Of a stretch of 64,000 nucleotides of DNA, positions 35,680 to 44,367 are shown piece after piece (positions within the stretch are counted from its first letter, which is position 1; each line of letters begins with the position of its first letter). Both the position numbers and the translations under genes were made by a program. The notes under the pieces were generated by a model. It saw nothing but the letters and a program-made list of their open reading frames with translations, ran no database searches and was not told the origin of the DNA. The DNA comes from RH2-MAG17b sp050745265 (GTDB taxonomy: Bacteria > Acidobacteriota > Terriglobia > UBA7540), in the NCBI GenBank assembly GCA_050745265.1, contig JBOGKE010000175.1:6046-70045 (forward strand), written 5' to 3'.

Positions 35680-36138
35680 TCAGTCGTACCCGCGGTAATC
35701 CCACACCTGGATCCGTTTTCTGCTGTCAAGCTCAATTTCCGCCAAATAGGGCCGCATGTTCTGCGGCCGTACTTTGAGGACCAGCGCTCGCGTGCTTTCC
35801 CCTTGCTTGTAGACCACCGTGAAGAGCACGTTTCTCTTCGCGTGGGTTCCGTCCGGCTTGATTTTCCAGTCGAGCTTCAGGTGTCGAACCTCGGAGCTGA
35901 GCTGCGGCCGATATTGCATAAGGGTGATCGACCTGTAGGGAATCGTCACCGACCCCTGGGAGCATCGAAACGTCAGGGCGACCTGTGAAAGTTCGAGATT
36001 GCCGCCGCAGCCGCTCGGAAACAGTTCCGTTCCGCCGGCGTAGTAGAAGTCCGGTGAGGTCCCGCGAACATGAGCGAACGCTGGCGCAACGCCGAGGAGC
36101 AATAACAGAACGGCCCAGTGCGCGTTTCTTCTTTTCAT
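35680..36138 (-). CDS. Hypothetical secreted protein
   Basis: A 152-residue product with a clear signal peptide (MKRRNAHWAVLLLLLGVAPAFA, cut before HVRG). The mature part has two Cys close together (SGCGGNLEL, TFRCSQGS) that could form a disulfide, then beta-rich sequence ending RIQVWDYRGYD. I do not recognise the family. The start at 36138 is preferred to the longer frame (36222) because it places the signal peptide at the N-terminus. Convergent with the VWFA gene. Confidence 0.65.
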   Translation of the reverse strand: MKRRNAHWAVLLLLLGVAPAFAHVRGTSPDFYYAGGTELFPSGCGGNLELSQVALTFRCSQGSVTIPYRSITLMQYRPQLSSEVRHLKLDWKIKPDGTHAKRNVLFTVVYKQGESTRALVLKVRPQNMRPYLAEIELDSRKRIQVWDYRGYD

Positions 36139-36223
36139 CGAAAACCCTGTCGTACTGAAGCAGCTTACCGCCCTCGAGCCAAATTGAAAAGGGATTATCG
36201 GGCGCAGCTCGCGATACCGCATT

Positions 36224-36973
36224 TCAGTTGGCTGAGATCAGACTCGACGCTTCATTTCGCGCGGCGCGGAGGCGCGCCGTTCCGGCATCATTGTCCACCG
36301 GAACCCGCGCTTCCGCGTACCAGGGAACGCTCAGGTTTCCCCAGCGCGCCGGACGGAATCTCCAGCGCGATACTGTCTGTCTCGCCTCTTCGAATTGCGC
36401 AACCGTTCCCGACAACTGCGTGCAGTCTACCACGAGACCCGTCTCGCTGACCAGCACGCGCACCGTGACGAACGGGTGTCCGGGTGGGATGGCCGAATGT
36501 TTCGGTGGCCGGGGAGGCCGCACCGATCGGGCCAGGAACTTGTCGGGTTCGGGAGGAAAACTCCTAAGGTTTCGCTCGATCAAGCTGAAGTCGACCTTGA
36601 CTGTGGTCTGAAACGCCGCCGGCCCGGCGGCTGTAACAAACGGTCGGTAAACCCACTTCTTGATCGCCTGCAGTGCCGCCGCGGCGAGGAACGGATGTCC
36701 CCGCACCACATGAGCCCGCATTACTCTTCCAGCACAATCGACCGTCAGCAAAACGGCGACCTTGCCTCGAATGTAGTTGATCCTGGCGAGCGGCGGATAA
36801 TGGGGACGCGGCTCGCTCAGGAGCAACCGCGTTGCGGAGCGCTGATTCAGGCGGAACGGGGCTGTTCCGGGCGCTGCGGCGCATGGCCGCGCTACTCCTG
36901 CCGCCCAAACAGAGCCGAGGCAGCCGAAAAACGCTAACACGAGAGTACCGGCCTTAAGTCGCCCGTACCTCAT
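36224..36973 (-). CDS. Secreted protein with two TonB C-terminal-like domains
   Basis: A 249-residue protein: an N-terminal hydrophobic segment (about 8-30), a first TonB_C-type module (EPRPHYPPLARINYIRGKVAV ... LQAIKKWVYRPF), then a second, weaker one (GHPFVTVRVLVSETGLVVDC ... TVSRWRFRPARW). The first module is typical; TonB-like proteins carry energy from ExbB/ExbD to outer-membrane receptors, but a Pro-rich periplasm-spanning linker before the first module is missing. It may therefore be a periplasmic TonB-domain protein. Its ATG overlaps the 3' end of acpS. Confidence 0.75.
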   Translation of the reverse strand: MRYGRLKAGTLVLAFFGCLGSVWAAGVARPCAAAPGTAPFRLNQRSATRLLLSEPRPHYPPLARINYIRGKVAVLLTVDCAGRVMRAHVVRGHPFLAAAALQAIKKWVYRPFVTAAGPAAFQTTVKVDFSLIERNLRSFPPEPDKFLARSVRPPRPPKHSAIPPGHPFVTVRVLVSETGLVVDCTQLSGTVAQFEEARQTVSRWRFRPARWGNLSVPWYAEARVPVDNDAGTARLRAARNEASSLISAN

Positions 36974-37349
36974 CGGACTCAAAGATCACCTGCGCCATCG
37001 CGTAACGGTGCGCGTGCGAGAGCGACACCGCCATTCGCGCCACGCCCATCTCGCGAGCAATCGCTTCGGCGCGTCCCCTGAGGACCAAATCCGGCCTACC
37101 ACCCGGCTGGTGGACAATCTCCACATCAAGCCAGCGAACCCCCGCCTTCCATCCGGTACCCAGCGCCTTAAATGCGGCTTCCTTGGCGGCGAAGCGCGCG
37201 GCGTACCGCTCGGCCGTATCCTTGAATCGCTCGCAATAAGCAATCTCACCGGGTGTGTAGATTCGGTTCCGGAAGCGCCCTCCGTAACGCTTGATGCTCT
37301 CCCTGATCCGGTGGGTGTCAGCGATGTCGATGCCTGTTCCTACAATCAT
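36954..37349 (-). CDS. acpS: Holo-[acyl-carrier-protein] synthase
   Basis: Transfers 4'-phosphopantetheine from CoA to the serine of acyl carrier protein. The 131-residue product has GTGIDIADTHRI (Mg2+-binding Asp) and RFAAKEAAFKALG (Glu-Lys pair), the two family signatures. ATG at 37349. Its 3' end overlaps the TonB-domain gene, so the two are probably co-transcribed. Confidence 0.95.
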   Translation of the reverse strand: MIVGTGIDIADTHRIRESIKRYGGRFRNRIYTPGEIAYCERFKDTAERYAARFAAKEAAFKALGTGWKAGVRWLDVEIVHQPGGRPDLVLRGRAEAIAREMGVARMAVSLSHAHRYAMAQVIFESDEVRAT

Positions 37350-37505
37350 TCAGGTACTGCCTCGCCTCAGTGTCGGTGAGCTTCTCTGCGCCTCATCATA
37401 CCACGCCGAAGGCGTGACCTTTCGCCCGACTTGCCCGCCGGTTGCGACCGAAAAGGCGCCCTGTGTTACGATTAGGAAATTCCGCCGGAAGTTCGGAGAT
37501 CGCTC

Positions 37506-38120
37506 GTGAATGATGATCGAATGCCTGAAATCGAATACCGGCGCCGCACGCCTCGCGTCCGGGCGGACGGGAACGCCGTCCTGATCGCAGCAATTCTATT
37601 GGCGCTGCTGCTGAGCGCTCCAGCCCCGGGCGGTTTCGCCGCCGGTCGTGCAGCCGGTCAGCGGCTGAGCCTGATCTCGTCCGCGTTCAATGCGCAAGGA
37701 ATGATTCCCAGCCGCTATACCTGCTCCGGCGCGAATGTATCTCCCGCGCTGATGTGGGCCAACCCGCCCGCGGGAACGCGCAGCTTCGCTCTGATTGTGA
37801 CCGATCCGGATGCGCCGGGCGGCACGTTTACGCACTGGGTTGCATTTAATCTGCCGCCCGGGCAGCACCGCCTCTCTGAAGGGCTTCCCCAACGCGCGCA
37901 AATCGCCGCCGGAGGAGCGCAGGGATCGAACGATTTCCCCGGCATCGGCTACGAAGGTCCGTGCCCGCCTCCGGGGAATCCCCACCATTATTTCTTCCGG
38001 TTGTACGCGCTCGATTGCCGCTTGCCGTTGAAGCCTGGGGCAACGCGCGGGCAGGTGGAACGAGCCATGAAAGGACACGTGCTGGGCGAGGCTGTGCTGA
38101 CGGGCCTCTTCGGGCGCTGA
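37506..38120 (+). CDS. YbhB/YbcL family (PEBP-like) secreted protein
   Basis: A 204-residue protein of the phosphatidylethanolamine-binding/Raf-kinase-inhibitor-like family. A hydrophobic segment (about 23-46, VLIAAILLALLLSAPAPGGF) suggests export. The fold signature is clear: SPALMWANPPAGTRSFALIVTDPDAPGGTFTHWVAFNLP (the ligand pocket DPDAP and the HW), then GYEGPCPPPGNPHHYFFRLYALD. The bacterial role is poorly defined. GTG start at 37506 with GGAG seven bases upstream. Confidence 0.9.
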   Translation: MNDDRMPEIEYRRRTPRVRADGNAVLIAAILLALLLSAPAPGGFAAGRAAGQRLSLISSAFNAQGMIPSRYTCSGANVSPALMWANPPAGTRSFALIVTDPDAPGGTFTHWVAFNLPPGQHRLSEGLPQRAQIAAGGAQGSNDFPGIGYEGPCPPPGNPHHYFFRLYALDCRLPLKPGATRGQVERAMKGHVLGEAVLTGLFGR

Positions 38121-38146
38121 GCGAGCGTGGCGCCGGGCTTTACACG

Positions 38147-38347
38147 CTGCGGAAAAATGCACTGCGAACGGTCATTCTGAGCGAAGCGAAGAATCCCTGC
38201 ATGTAAAAATCAAACAAATACGGAGATTCTTCGTCGCCTGCGGCTCCTCAGGATGACAGTTTCCGGGTTTTTCCGCAGGCTGTTTAGCTCGACATCTGCC
38301 GCCCCATTCGCTTCGCTCAGGGCAGGCTCTGAAGGGCGGCGCTACAG
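38147..38347. repeat. Dispersed palindromic repeat (copy 6) plus a second small palindrome
   Basis: Outer arms CTGCGGAAAAA (38147-38157) and TTTTTCCGCAG (38268-38278) are exact reverse complements and enclose the GTCATTCTGAGCG ... CTCAGGATGACAG core. Directly after it (38301-38347) comes another common element, CTGCCGCCCCATTCGC ... GAAGGGCGGCGCTACAG. The same pair of elements occurs at 30378-30530. Confidence 0.85.
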
Positions 38348-38388
38348 TAGAGCCAGAGCACAACGGAGCAGCAGGACTCGCCATTCTC

Positions 38389-39897
38389 TTGACTACTTTC
38401 ATCGAGCGGCTCTTCTCTAAACGACTCGTTCTCTGCCTGGCGGCTGGCGCCAGCGTCGTGCTTCTCCTCTGGCCGGTGGAGCGGCTAAGGAGCGAGAATT
38501 TTGTTATTTACCTCTCGAACCAGCACAAACTGATTCCGGTTGAGAACATCGACGGCGTCACCTACCTGCCGCTCACTCCACTGCTGGCGCTAAAGGGACA
38601 AGTCAGCGGAGCGCAGGAAAAGCGCAGCTCGCTTAAGGTCCGGGTCGGCGGAACCGAACTGCAATTTCACGACAACCGGAGCCAGGTTCAGGTCGGAAAG
38701 TTTACGGTTACGCTCCCGCAGCCCGTTCTTCGGTATAACGGCACTTGGATGGCGCCCGCGAGTTTCATTTCGGGGGTGTTATCGCAGGTCAGCGGCGAGC
38801 CCATTCTCTATCATCCGGGGTCGCGCCGTATTTTTGTCGGCGACGTTCACCCTCTCTCCTACTCCGTTCATCTCCAGAAGCTGCCTACCGGCGCGCGCCT
38901 GGAGATTCAGTTCACGGGTCCGGTGGCGGCACAGTCGGCCGCGAGCAACGGCAAATGGCTGCTGTTTCTGGGCGGCGCCGCGATCGAGCCGCTCGAGTCC
39001 GTGATCCACTTTCAGGACCCCTACGTGAAGGAGCTTGCGTTCGACGACCAGGACGGGCGCCCTAAGCTGATCATCACGCCCGGCGTCGAGGGTCTGAACT
39101 TTTACCCGGTGTTGACGCCGAATCGTGAAAGTCTGGTCGCGGATTTCCGCATGCCCAAGGGCGCCGCACTGCCCCAGGCTGCGGCGTCGAACCGCGGAGC
39201 GGCCGCCGCGATTGCGGGCCACGCGGCGAAACCAACCGCGCCTCCCGCCAACGCTTCCGCCGCCCCGGTCCCGCAATTGCCCGCCATCGTGCTCGATGCA
39301 GGGCACGGCGGGGCCGACCCCGGCGCCCGCAGCCGCAACGGAGTCCTGGAAAAGAACCTTGACGCGGTCATCGTCGAGCAAGTGGCCGCGGCGCTCGACG
39401 CAACTCACAAATACCGGATCGTGTTCTCGCGCAGCGGCGACAATGACCCGAGCATCGAGCAGCGCACCGAGATCGCAAACGTTGCGCGGCCCGCGGCATT
39501 CCTCACCTTCCACGCCGGCGATATGGGCAGCCATTCCCCGGTCGTTCGCGTTTACACCTATGCGCCGCCGTCGCCCTTCGTGCCGAGCTCGAGCACGCCG
39601 GCGCCCTCGTCGTTCGTTCCCTGGAGGCTGGCTCAAGACGGTAGCGAGGCAAAGAGCAGGAAACTCGCGACGGCCCTTGCGCAGCGCTTCGCTTCCATTC
39701 AGGGAGCGACGGCGCCCGCGCCGGTCGCCGCGCCGGTGCGGCAGCTCCGCAGCATCGCCGGGCCAGCGGTGGCGATTGAAATCGGCTCGCTCTCTCCCGC
39801 GCAGGACGCCGGCGCGCTGGCTCAGCCTGCATTTCAGAAGCAGCTTGCGGCAGCCGTCGCCGCTGCGATCGCGGAGTTCGGGGGTTCGCCGCCATGA
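38389..39897 (+). CDS. N-acetylmuramoyl-L-alanine amidase (Amidase_3)
   Basis: A 502-residue cell-wall amidase. After an N-terminal membrane anchor/signal (about 10-30), a domain of the copper-amine-oxidase-N type (about 45-140, ENIDGVTYLPLTPLLAL) and an AMIN-like region lead to the catalytic domain (about 300-500): IVLDAGHGGADPGARS (first Zn His), a Glu in GVLEKNLDAVI, and FLTFHAGD (second Zn His). It cleaves stem peptides from glycan strands in peptidoglycan. Ala/Pro-rich inserts (around 265-297 and 385-410) are long. TTG at 38389 is the start used, with a poor ribosome site, so the exact N-terminus is open. The GerMN gene overlaps its stop. Confidence 0.9.
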   Translation: MTTFIERLFSKRLVLCLAAGASVVLLLWPVERLRSENFVIYLSNQHKLIPVENIDGVTYLPLTPLLALKGQVSGAQEKRSSLKVRVGGTELQFHDNRSQVQVGKFTVTLPQPVLRYNGTWMAPASFISGVLSQVSGEPILYHPGSRRIFVGDVHPLSYSVHLQKLPTGARLEIQFTGPVAAQSAASNGKWLLFLGGAAIEPLESVIHFQDPYVKELAFDDQDGRPKLIITPGVEGLNFYPVLTPNRESLVADFRMPKGAALPQAAASNRGAAAAIAGHAAKPTAPPANASAAPVPQLPAIVLDAGHGGADPGARSRNGVLEKNLDAVIVEQVAAALDATHKYRIVFSRSGDNDPSIEQRTEIANVARPAAFLTFHAGDMGSHSPVVRVYTYAPPSPFVPSSSTPAPSSFVPWRLAQDGSEAKSRKLATALAQRFASIQGATAPAPVAAPVRQLRSIAGPAVAIEIGSLSPAQDAGALAQPAFQKQLAAAVAAAIAEFGGSPP

Positions 39898-40517
39898 CGA
39901 GGCGCACCCTGGTGATCGCTTTAATCGTCATTCCGCTGCTCGTAATCAGCGGGCTCTATCTTCGCTCGCTCATGCGCCGGGCGTTTTTTGAGAATCGCCC
40001 GCGCCCCGAAGCTGAAATGACCGCTCAGCTCCAGCAACAGGCGCTGCAAGCGGGCTCGGCCGGGCAGCGAACCGTTACGCTGTACTTCCCAGACTACGAC
40101 TCGGGGACGCTCGTCTCGGAAACCCGGCAGATCGCGCTCGCGCCGAACAACGAAGACCGCATCCGCCAGATTGTCCTCGCTCTCGTCGCCGGCTCACAGC
40201 AGAAGCACGCGCGGCCGCTGCCCACGTCGACCGCCGTGCGCGCCGTGTTTCTCAGCGACGACGGCACCGCGTATCTCGATTTTTCCACTGACGTCACGAA
40301 AGATTTCCCAACGGGGATCGAAAGCGAAATCCTCGCGCTCCGGTCGGTGGTCGATTCGGTGGCGGCAAGCATTCCCGAGGTCCGTCGCATGAAGTTCCTC
40401 GTTCAGGGCCAGGAAGTGGATACGCTCGACGGTCACGCCGATCTCACGGGCTTCTACGCGCCCGACACAAACCCTACGCAAGCCAGCGCCAGCCCTGCGC
40501 CGGCAACCCCCTACTGA
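39894..40517 (+). CDS. GerMN domain protein
   Basis: A 207-residue protein: an N-terminal membrane helix (about 5-24, LVIALIVIPLLVISGLYL), then a GerMN domain (about 60-170, VTLYFPDYDSGTLVSETR, then DDGTAYLDFSTDVTKDFPTG). The domain is named from the sporulation protein GerM, and here, paired with an amidase with ATGA overlap, it is likely to act at the cell wall. Nothing implies sporulation. Confidence 0.88.
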   Translation: MTRRTLVIALIVIPLLVISGLYLRSLMRRAFFENRPRPEAEMTAQLQQQALQAGSAGQRTVTLYFPDYDSGTLVSETRQIALAPNNEDRIRQIVLALVAGSQQKHARPLPTSTAVRAVFLSDDGTAYLDFSTDVTKDFPTGIESEILALRSVVDSVAASIPEVRRMKFLVQGQEVDTLDGHADLTGFYAPDTNPTQASASPAPATPY

Positions 40518-40544
40518 AGATTACACATTGTAGTGAACGAAACG

Positions 40545-40620
40545 CTGTAGCGGCGGTCTGCGACCGCCGGTTTTCGGCGCTCCCTTCCTGCGTCAGGGCA
40601 GGCTCCGAGCGCCGCTACAG
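40545..40620. repeat. Dispersed inverted repeat with an inner terminator-like hairpin
   Basis: Outer arms CTGTAGCGGCG (40545-40555) and CGCCGCTACAG (40610-40620) match exactly. Inside, GGCGGTC-TGC-GACCGCC (40552-40568) is followed by GGTTTTC, which could terminate the amidase-GerMN transcript. The 'gcggtctgcgaccgccggttttcgg' word is a typical intergenic element. Confidence 0.65.
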
Positions 40621-40692
40621 AGAAAGAGCCTCGGGGCGCTTTCGGAAAATTTCGAGCATCGCGCCTTCGCGCCGCGCCCTTTTTAGAGCTTC

Positions 40693-42012
40693 TCAGGCGT
40701 TGGTGCGCGAACGAATGGCTTGGGTCGCGCGCAGCGCCGCGGCGGCGACGTCGTTATTGCGGTCGTGTGTGAGGGGGGAAAGGTGCGAGAGGCTTGAAGC
40801 GTCGCCGGAATACATGAGGACGACGCAGAGTTTGCGCCGGATGGTGGAGTTGCTGTCATTCAGGTAAGGATAGACCGCCGCCAGAAGGTCTTTTCGGCGC
40901 GTCAGCTCGATCAGGTAGCTTTGAGCCACGTCGCCGTGGGTGCGCGAATCGAGCGCGTCCACAAGGTCTCTGAGCCGCTGAGTCTGACCGATGGAAACCA
41001 GCGCGAAGAGAATCGCAAGCCTCACGCCCGCGTGCTTTTCGACGCTCATGCGCTGGTTGAGGGCATTCAAAGCGGCGGAATCGCGCGCTCGCGCCAGGCC
41101 TTCGGCGGCGTACTCACGCTGATCTCTGTCCGGGCTCTGGAGCGCGGTGAGGAACACCGGGTCGGAGGAGGGATTACCGATGAAAGCGAGCCCATCGAGC
41201 GCCGCGTTGCGGGTGTTCTTGTCGGTGTCGGTCTGATAAATCTGCTGCAGCTTCGGCACGGCGGACTGCGTGCGGAGAATGCCCACGGTGATGCACGCCG
41301 ATTGCCTCACGGACTTGCTCGGCGAATCGAGCAAGTCGGCAACCTGCGGGCCCGCCGAAATCTCCTTGATTTTGCTGAGCGAGTCGAGTGAGTCTACGGC
41401 GAGCTCCTCGTCCGGCGAATGTGCGGCTTTGACGAGCTGCGGAACGGCCTCGCGAGCCGTCAGAATTCCAAGGCCCCGTGCGGCGTCACGGGAGGCCTGA
41501 ATCGAGCGCGTGTCTTCCAACGCCGCCTCGAGCGCGCTGATCGACCGGGGGTCCACCCTGATCCCCGGACTGACGCGCGTGGTGTCGTTCTGGATCCACG
41601 CCACGGTATTGTTGTAGCTCCGCTTGAACGTGCCGCTGAATCCGAGCGCGGGGACGTTGCCGGTGTACCACCCAACCAGGGCGTCAACCGCGAGCGTTCG
41701 CACGTCCGGGTCCGAATCGTGAGAGGCAAAAACCAAGCCGTCGAGCGCGCCCGTAGTGTGCAGCTTTTCGAGGGCTACAATCACGCTCTTGCGTACCTTC
41801 GTGCTCGGGTCTTTCAAAGCCGCCGTGAGCGCGGGCACGGTCGAGGTGTCACCCGAATTGCCCAAATCCCGCGCCGCTCTGGCGCGGATGTTCGCGTCCG
41901 TGCTTTTCAGCTCGTCGGTGAGCGGGTTAACGGCTTGCTGCGAGCGCGCCTGAAGACCGAGGCAAAGGATTCCCAGCAAAACCGCCGCGCCGCACCGGCA
42001 AACACGCTTCAT
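40693..42012 (-). CDS. Secreted HEAT-repeat protein
   Basis: A 439-residue protein with a signal peptide (MKRVCRCGAAVLLGILCLGLQARS) followed by HEAT repeats of about 30 residues, such as NIRARAARDLGNSGDTSTVPALTAALKD and KVRKSVIVALEKLHTTGALDGL. HEAT arrays form protein-binding scaffolds. No catalytic domain is seen. The start is ATG at 42012 after GGAGAG; the longer frame to 42192 overlaps the divergent ferredoxin promoter region and is unlikely. Confidence 0.85.
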   Translation of the reverse strand: MKRVCRCGAAVLLGILCLGLQARSQQAVNPLTDELKSTDANIRARAARDLGNSGDTSTVPALTAALKDPSTKVRKSVIVALEKLHTTGALDGLVFASHDSDPDVRTLAVDALVGWYTGNVPALGFSGTFKRSYNNTVAWIQNDTTRVSPGIRVDPRSISALEAALEDTRSIQASRDAARGLGILTAREAVPQLVKAAHSPDEELAVDSLDSLSKIKEISAGPQVADLLDSPSKSVRQSACITVGILRTQSAVPKLQQIYQTDTDKNTRNAALDGLAFIGNPSSDPVFLTALQSPDRDQREYAAEGLARARDSAALNALNQRMSVEKHAGVRLAILFALVSIGQTQRLRDLVDALDSRTHGDVAQSYLIELTRRKDLLAAVYPYLNDSNSTIRRKLCVVLMYSGDASSLSHLSPLTHDRNNDVAAAALRATQAIRSRTNA

Positions 42013-42209
42013 GAGATTCTCTCCTCTCCCCCTCCGCAACCCGCAGCCGCGCAGCCTAAGCGGCTCTGTCTCAGTATACATCGCCGGGGATTCACGACTT
42101 AAGTCGTCGCGTTCGCCGCCTCCCAACCGATATCCTGAGTGTGGATCGGGCGCTCGACGAGCGCCACCTGGCAACAGCACAACGCCGGGCAAAGATCGCG
42201 GGAGGGAAA

Positions 42210-42470
42210 ATGGCCTATGTGATTGCCGAGCCTTGCATCGGCACGAAGGATACCGCGTGCGTGGATGTCTGCCCCGTCGATTGCATCCATCCGCGCAAGG
42301 ACGAAGGAAATTTCGCCGACGCGACGCAGATTTATATCGACCCCGTGGAGTGCATCGATTGCGGCGCGTGCGTTCCCGTGTGCCCCGTGTCTGCGATTTT
42401 CCCCGTGGACGATCTTCCCGAGAAGTGGAAATCGTTCACGGACATAAATGCCAAGTATTACCAGCACTAG
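42210..42470 (+). CDS. 7Fe (3Fe-4S/4Fe-4S) ferredoxin
   Basis: An 86-residue ferredoxin of the FdxA type: C9, C17, C21 and C25 in EPCIGTKDTACVDVCPVDC, and C48, C51, C54 and C58 in VECIDCGACVPVCP. The wide x7 gap between the first two Cys is characteristic of the 7Fe group, with one [3Fe-4S] and one [4Fe-4S] cluster. Start ATG at 42210 after GGAGGG. It is divergent from the HEAT-repeat gene and has no redox partner next to it. Confidence 0.93.
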   Translation: MAYVIAEPCIGTKDTACVDVCPVDCIHPRKDEGNFADATQIYIDPVECIDCGACVPVCPVSAIFPVDDLPEKWKSFTDINAKYYQH

Positions 42471-42525
42471 CCCGGCGGCTGTAACAGCGTTCCGCGAACG
42501 CGGAGGCGTTCGCCAGGCTCCGGGG

Positions 42526-44367
42526 CTACGCGTTGTTTTCTTGGTCGCCCGGGGGCGCCTTCGAGCCCATGAGTGACCGGCGATAGGATCCGAGAATGTC
42601 ATCGAGCGAGATCACGCCTTCAAGGCGCGAGAGGTCGGCGCGATTGAGGACCGGAAGAAGGGGGCGCTCACCCATGATTCGCAGCGCCACGTCGAGCGTC
42701 TGATCCGGATGCACCCACGTCAAGCGCGTGCGGGATGAGAGCTGGTTGAGTGTTGCCCCGCTGTTGTCGTGCAAGGCTTCGAGTTCCAGCACCTCCTTCG
42801 TTATAGCGCTCCACGCGTCTTCGCGGGGATTCGACTGCCGGACAAGGAAGACGGAGGTGTTCTGTCCTCCGGCCCGTTCGAGCGCCTGCGAGACCGTCTC
42901 GCTGCCAAGCAGAATCGGGCCGTCGGCGGGCCTCATGGCATCCTCGACGCGCAACACGGTCTCCTCCCGCTGCTCCTCCATCGAGGGAAGCTCAACGTTA
43001 TCCTGGCGCGACAAAAGATCGAACAGCGCCACCGATTGATACCTTCGCGAGATCAGATAAGCGATGGTGTTCGAGACCATGACCGGCAGGATGATGGAAT
43101 AGTTCCCGCTCACTTCCAAGACCATAAACACGGACGTCATCGGCACGCGCAAAAAGCCGGCGAACAGCGTGCCCATGCCAACCAGCGCATAGGCGCCGAC
43201 GGGCCCGGTAAGCGCCGGGAAGAAATGATGCTCCACGCCGCCGACTGCACCACCGAGCATGGCGCCGATAAACATCGTGGGCGCGAACATTCCGCCCGGC
43301 GTGCCGCTGGTAAACGAAAGCGTCGTGGCAACGATTTTGAAGACGGCGAGCGCCGCCAGAATTTCCCACGTGTATTCGCCCTGCATCGCCTGGTCGATGG
43401 AATAATATCCGGCGCCCATCACCTGCGGGAACCGCAAGGCGATCACACCGACGGCCAAGCCGGCCAGAGCGGGCTGCACATAATACGTCCATGAAGGCAG
43501 CGCCTTGAGCCGCGGCCGCAAGCTGGCGACCAGCTTGACAAACAACAGGGACGCAAAGCCGCCGATGACGCCAAGCACGGCGTAGGCCAGAAACTCCGAG
43601 GCATTCGCCAGCCGATACGGAGGAACGCGAAAAAGGGGCTCTGACCCGAGAAACACTCGCAGCACGACCACGCTCGCCACCGCCGAGAGAATGACCGCGC
43701 CCAGCACTCCGGCATTCCATTGGCCGATGACCTCTTCCAGCACGAAAACGGTGGCCGAGATGGGAGCGTTGAATGCTGCGGCGAGTCCTGCGGCCGCTCC
43801 AACGGGAGCAATCATGCGGATTTTATCGCGCGATAGGCGTAGGCGACGGCCGATCGACGACGCGATGCCGGCGCCGATCTGCAGCGATGGGTCTTCGGGC
43901 CCGAGTGACTGCCCGCTTCCAATCGCAAGCGCGCATAGCAGAAATTTCCCCACCACCGTGCGCGAAGCAATGTAGCCATCGTAGATGTAGACTGCCGCCT
44001 TGGTCTGGTTCACGCCGCTGCCCCGCACGCCCCGGAAAAACCGCATGACGCAGGCGCCGATCAACAGCCCCACGATGGTGGGCATCAGCAGCAGGCGCCA
44101 GGGAGATGCCGTCAGACCCGAGCCAAACAACACGATGTGGGTCCACTCGATCGCGATTTTGAAACAGACCACCAGGAGACCGGACCCGACCCCGATCAAA
44201 ACCGCAAGGAACAGGAAGAGGTTGCCTTCGCGTAGCGACAGAGCATGCACGAGGAAGGCGCCGCTCCTGCGAAGGAGCGCGAAAACAGTTTCGCGAGGCG
44301 CGGCGGGTAAAGGCGTTTCTGCGGGAGGCGCGCTCGGCTGGGGCTGCGCCGGGAGTTCTTCTTTCAC
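42526..44367 (-). CDS. ClC-type chloride channel/antiporter with tandem CBS domains
   Basis: A 613-residue protein: about ten or more helices (45-460) followed by two CBS modules (about 485-600). ClC filter motifs are recognisable but altered: GSGVNQTK where GSGIP is usual, and LGPEDPSLQIGAG where GREGPSVQ is usual, with the gating-type Glu retained. The third, GGMFAPTMFIGAMLGG, fits GxFxP. A conserved cytoplasmic pair of CBS modules would sense nucleotides. Whether it is a channel or an H+/anion exchanger is not decided by sequence. GTG start at 44367 is directly after the TGA of the TPR gene (TGAGTG). Confidence 0.9.
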   Translation of the reverse strand: MKEELPAQPQPSAPPAETPLPAAPRETVFALLRRSGAFLVHALSLREGNLFLFLAVLIGVGSGLLVVCFKIAIEWTHIVLFGSGLTASPWRLLLMPTIVGLLIGACVMRFFRGVRGSGVNQTKAAVYIYDGYIASRTVVGKFLLCALAIGSGQSLGPEDPSLQIGAGIASSIGRRLRLSRDKIRMIAPVGAAAGLAAAFNAPISATVFVLEEVIGQWNAGVLGAVILSAVASVVVLRVFLGSEPLFRVPPYRLANASEFLAYAVLGVIGGFASLLFVKLVASLRPRLKALPSWTYYVQPALAGLAVGVIALRFPQVMGAGYYSIDQAMQGEYTWEILAALAVFKIVATTLSFTSGTPGGMFAPTMFIGAMLGGAVGGVEHHFFPALTGPVGAYALVGMGTLFAGFLRVPMTSVFMVLEVSGNYSIILPVMVSNTIAYLISRRYQSVALFDLLSRQDNVELPSMEEQREETVLRVEDAMRPADGPILLGSETVSQALERAGGQNTSVFLVRQSNPREDAWSAITKEVLELEALHDNSGATLNQLSSRTRLTWVHPDQTLDVALRIMGERPLLPVLNRADLSRLEGVISLDDILGSYRRSLMGSKAPPGDQENNA

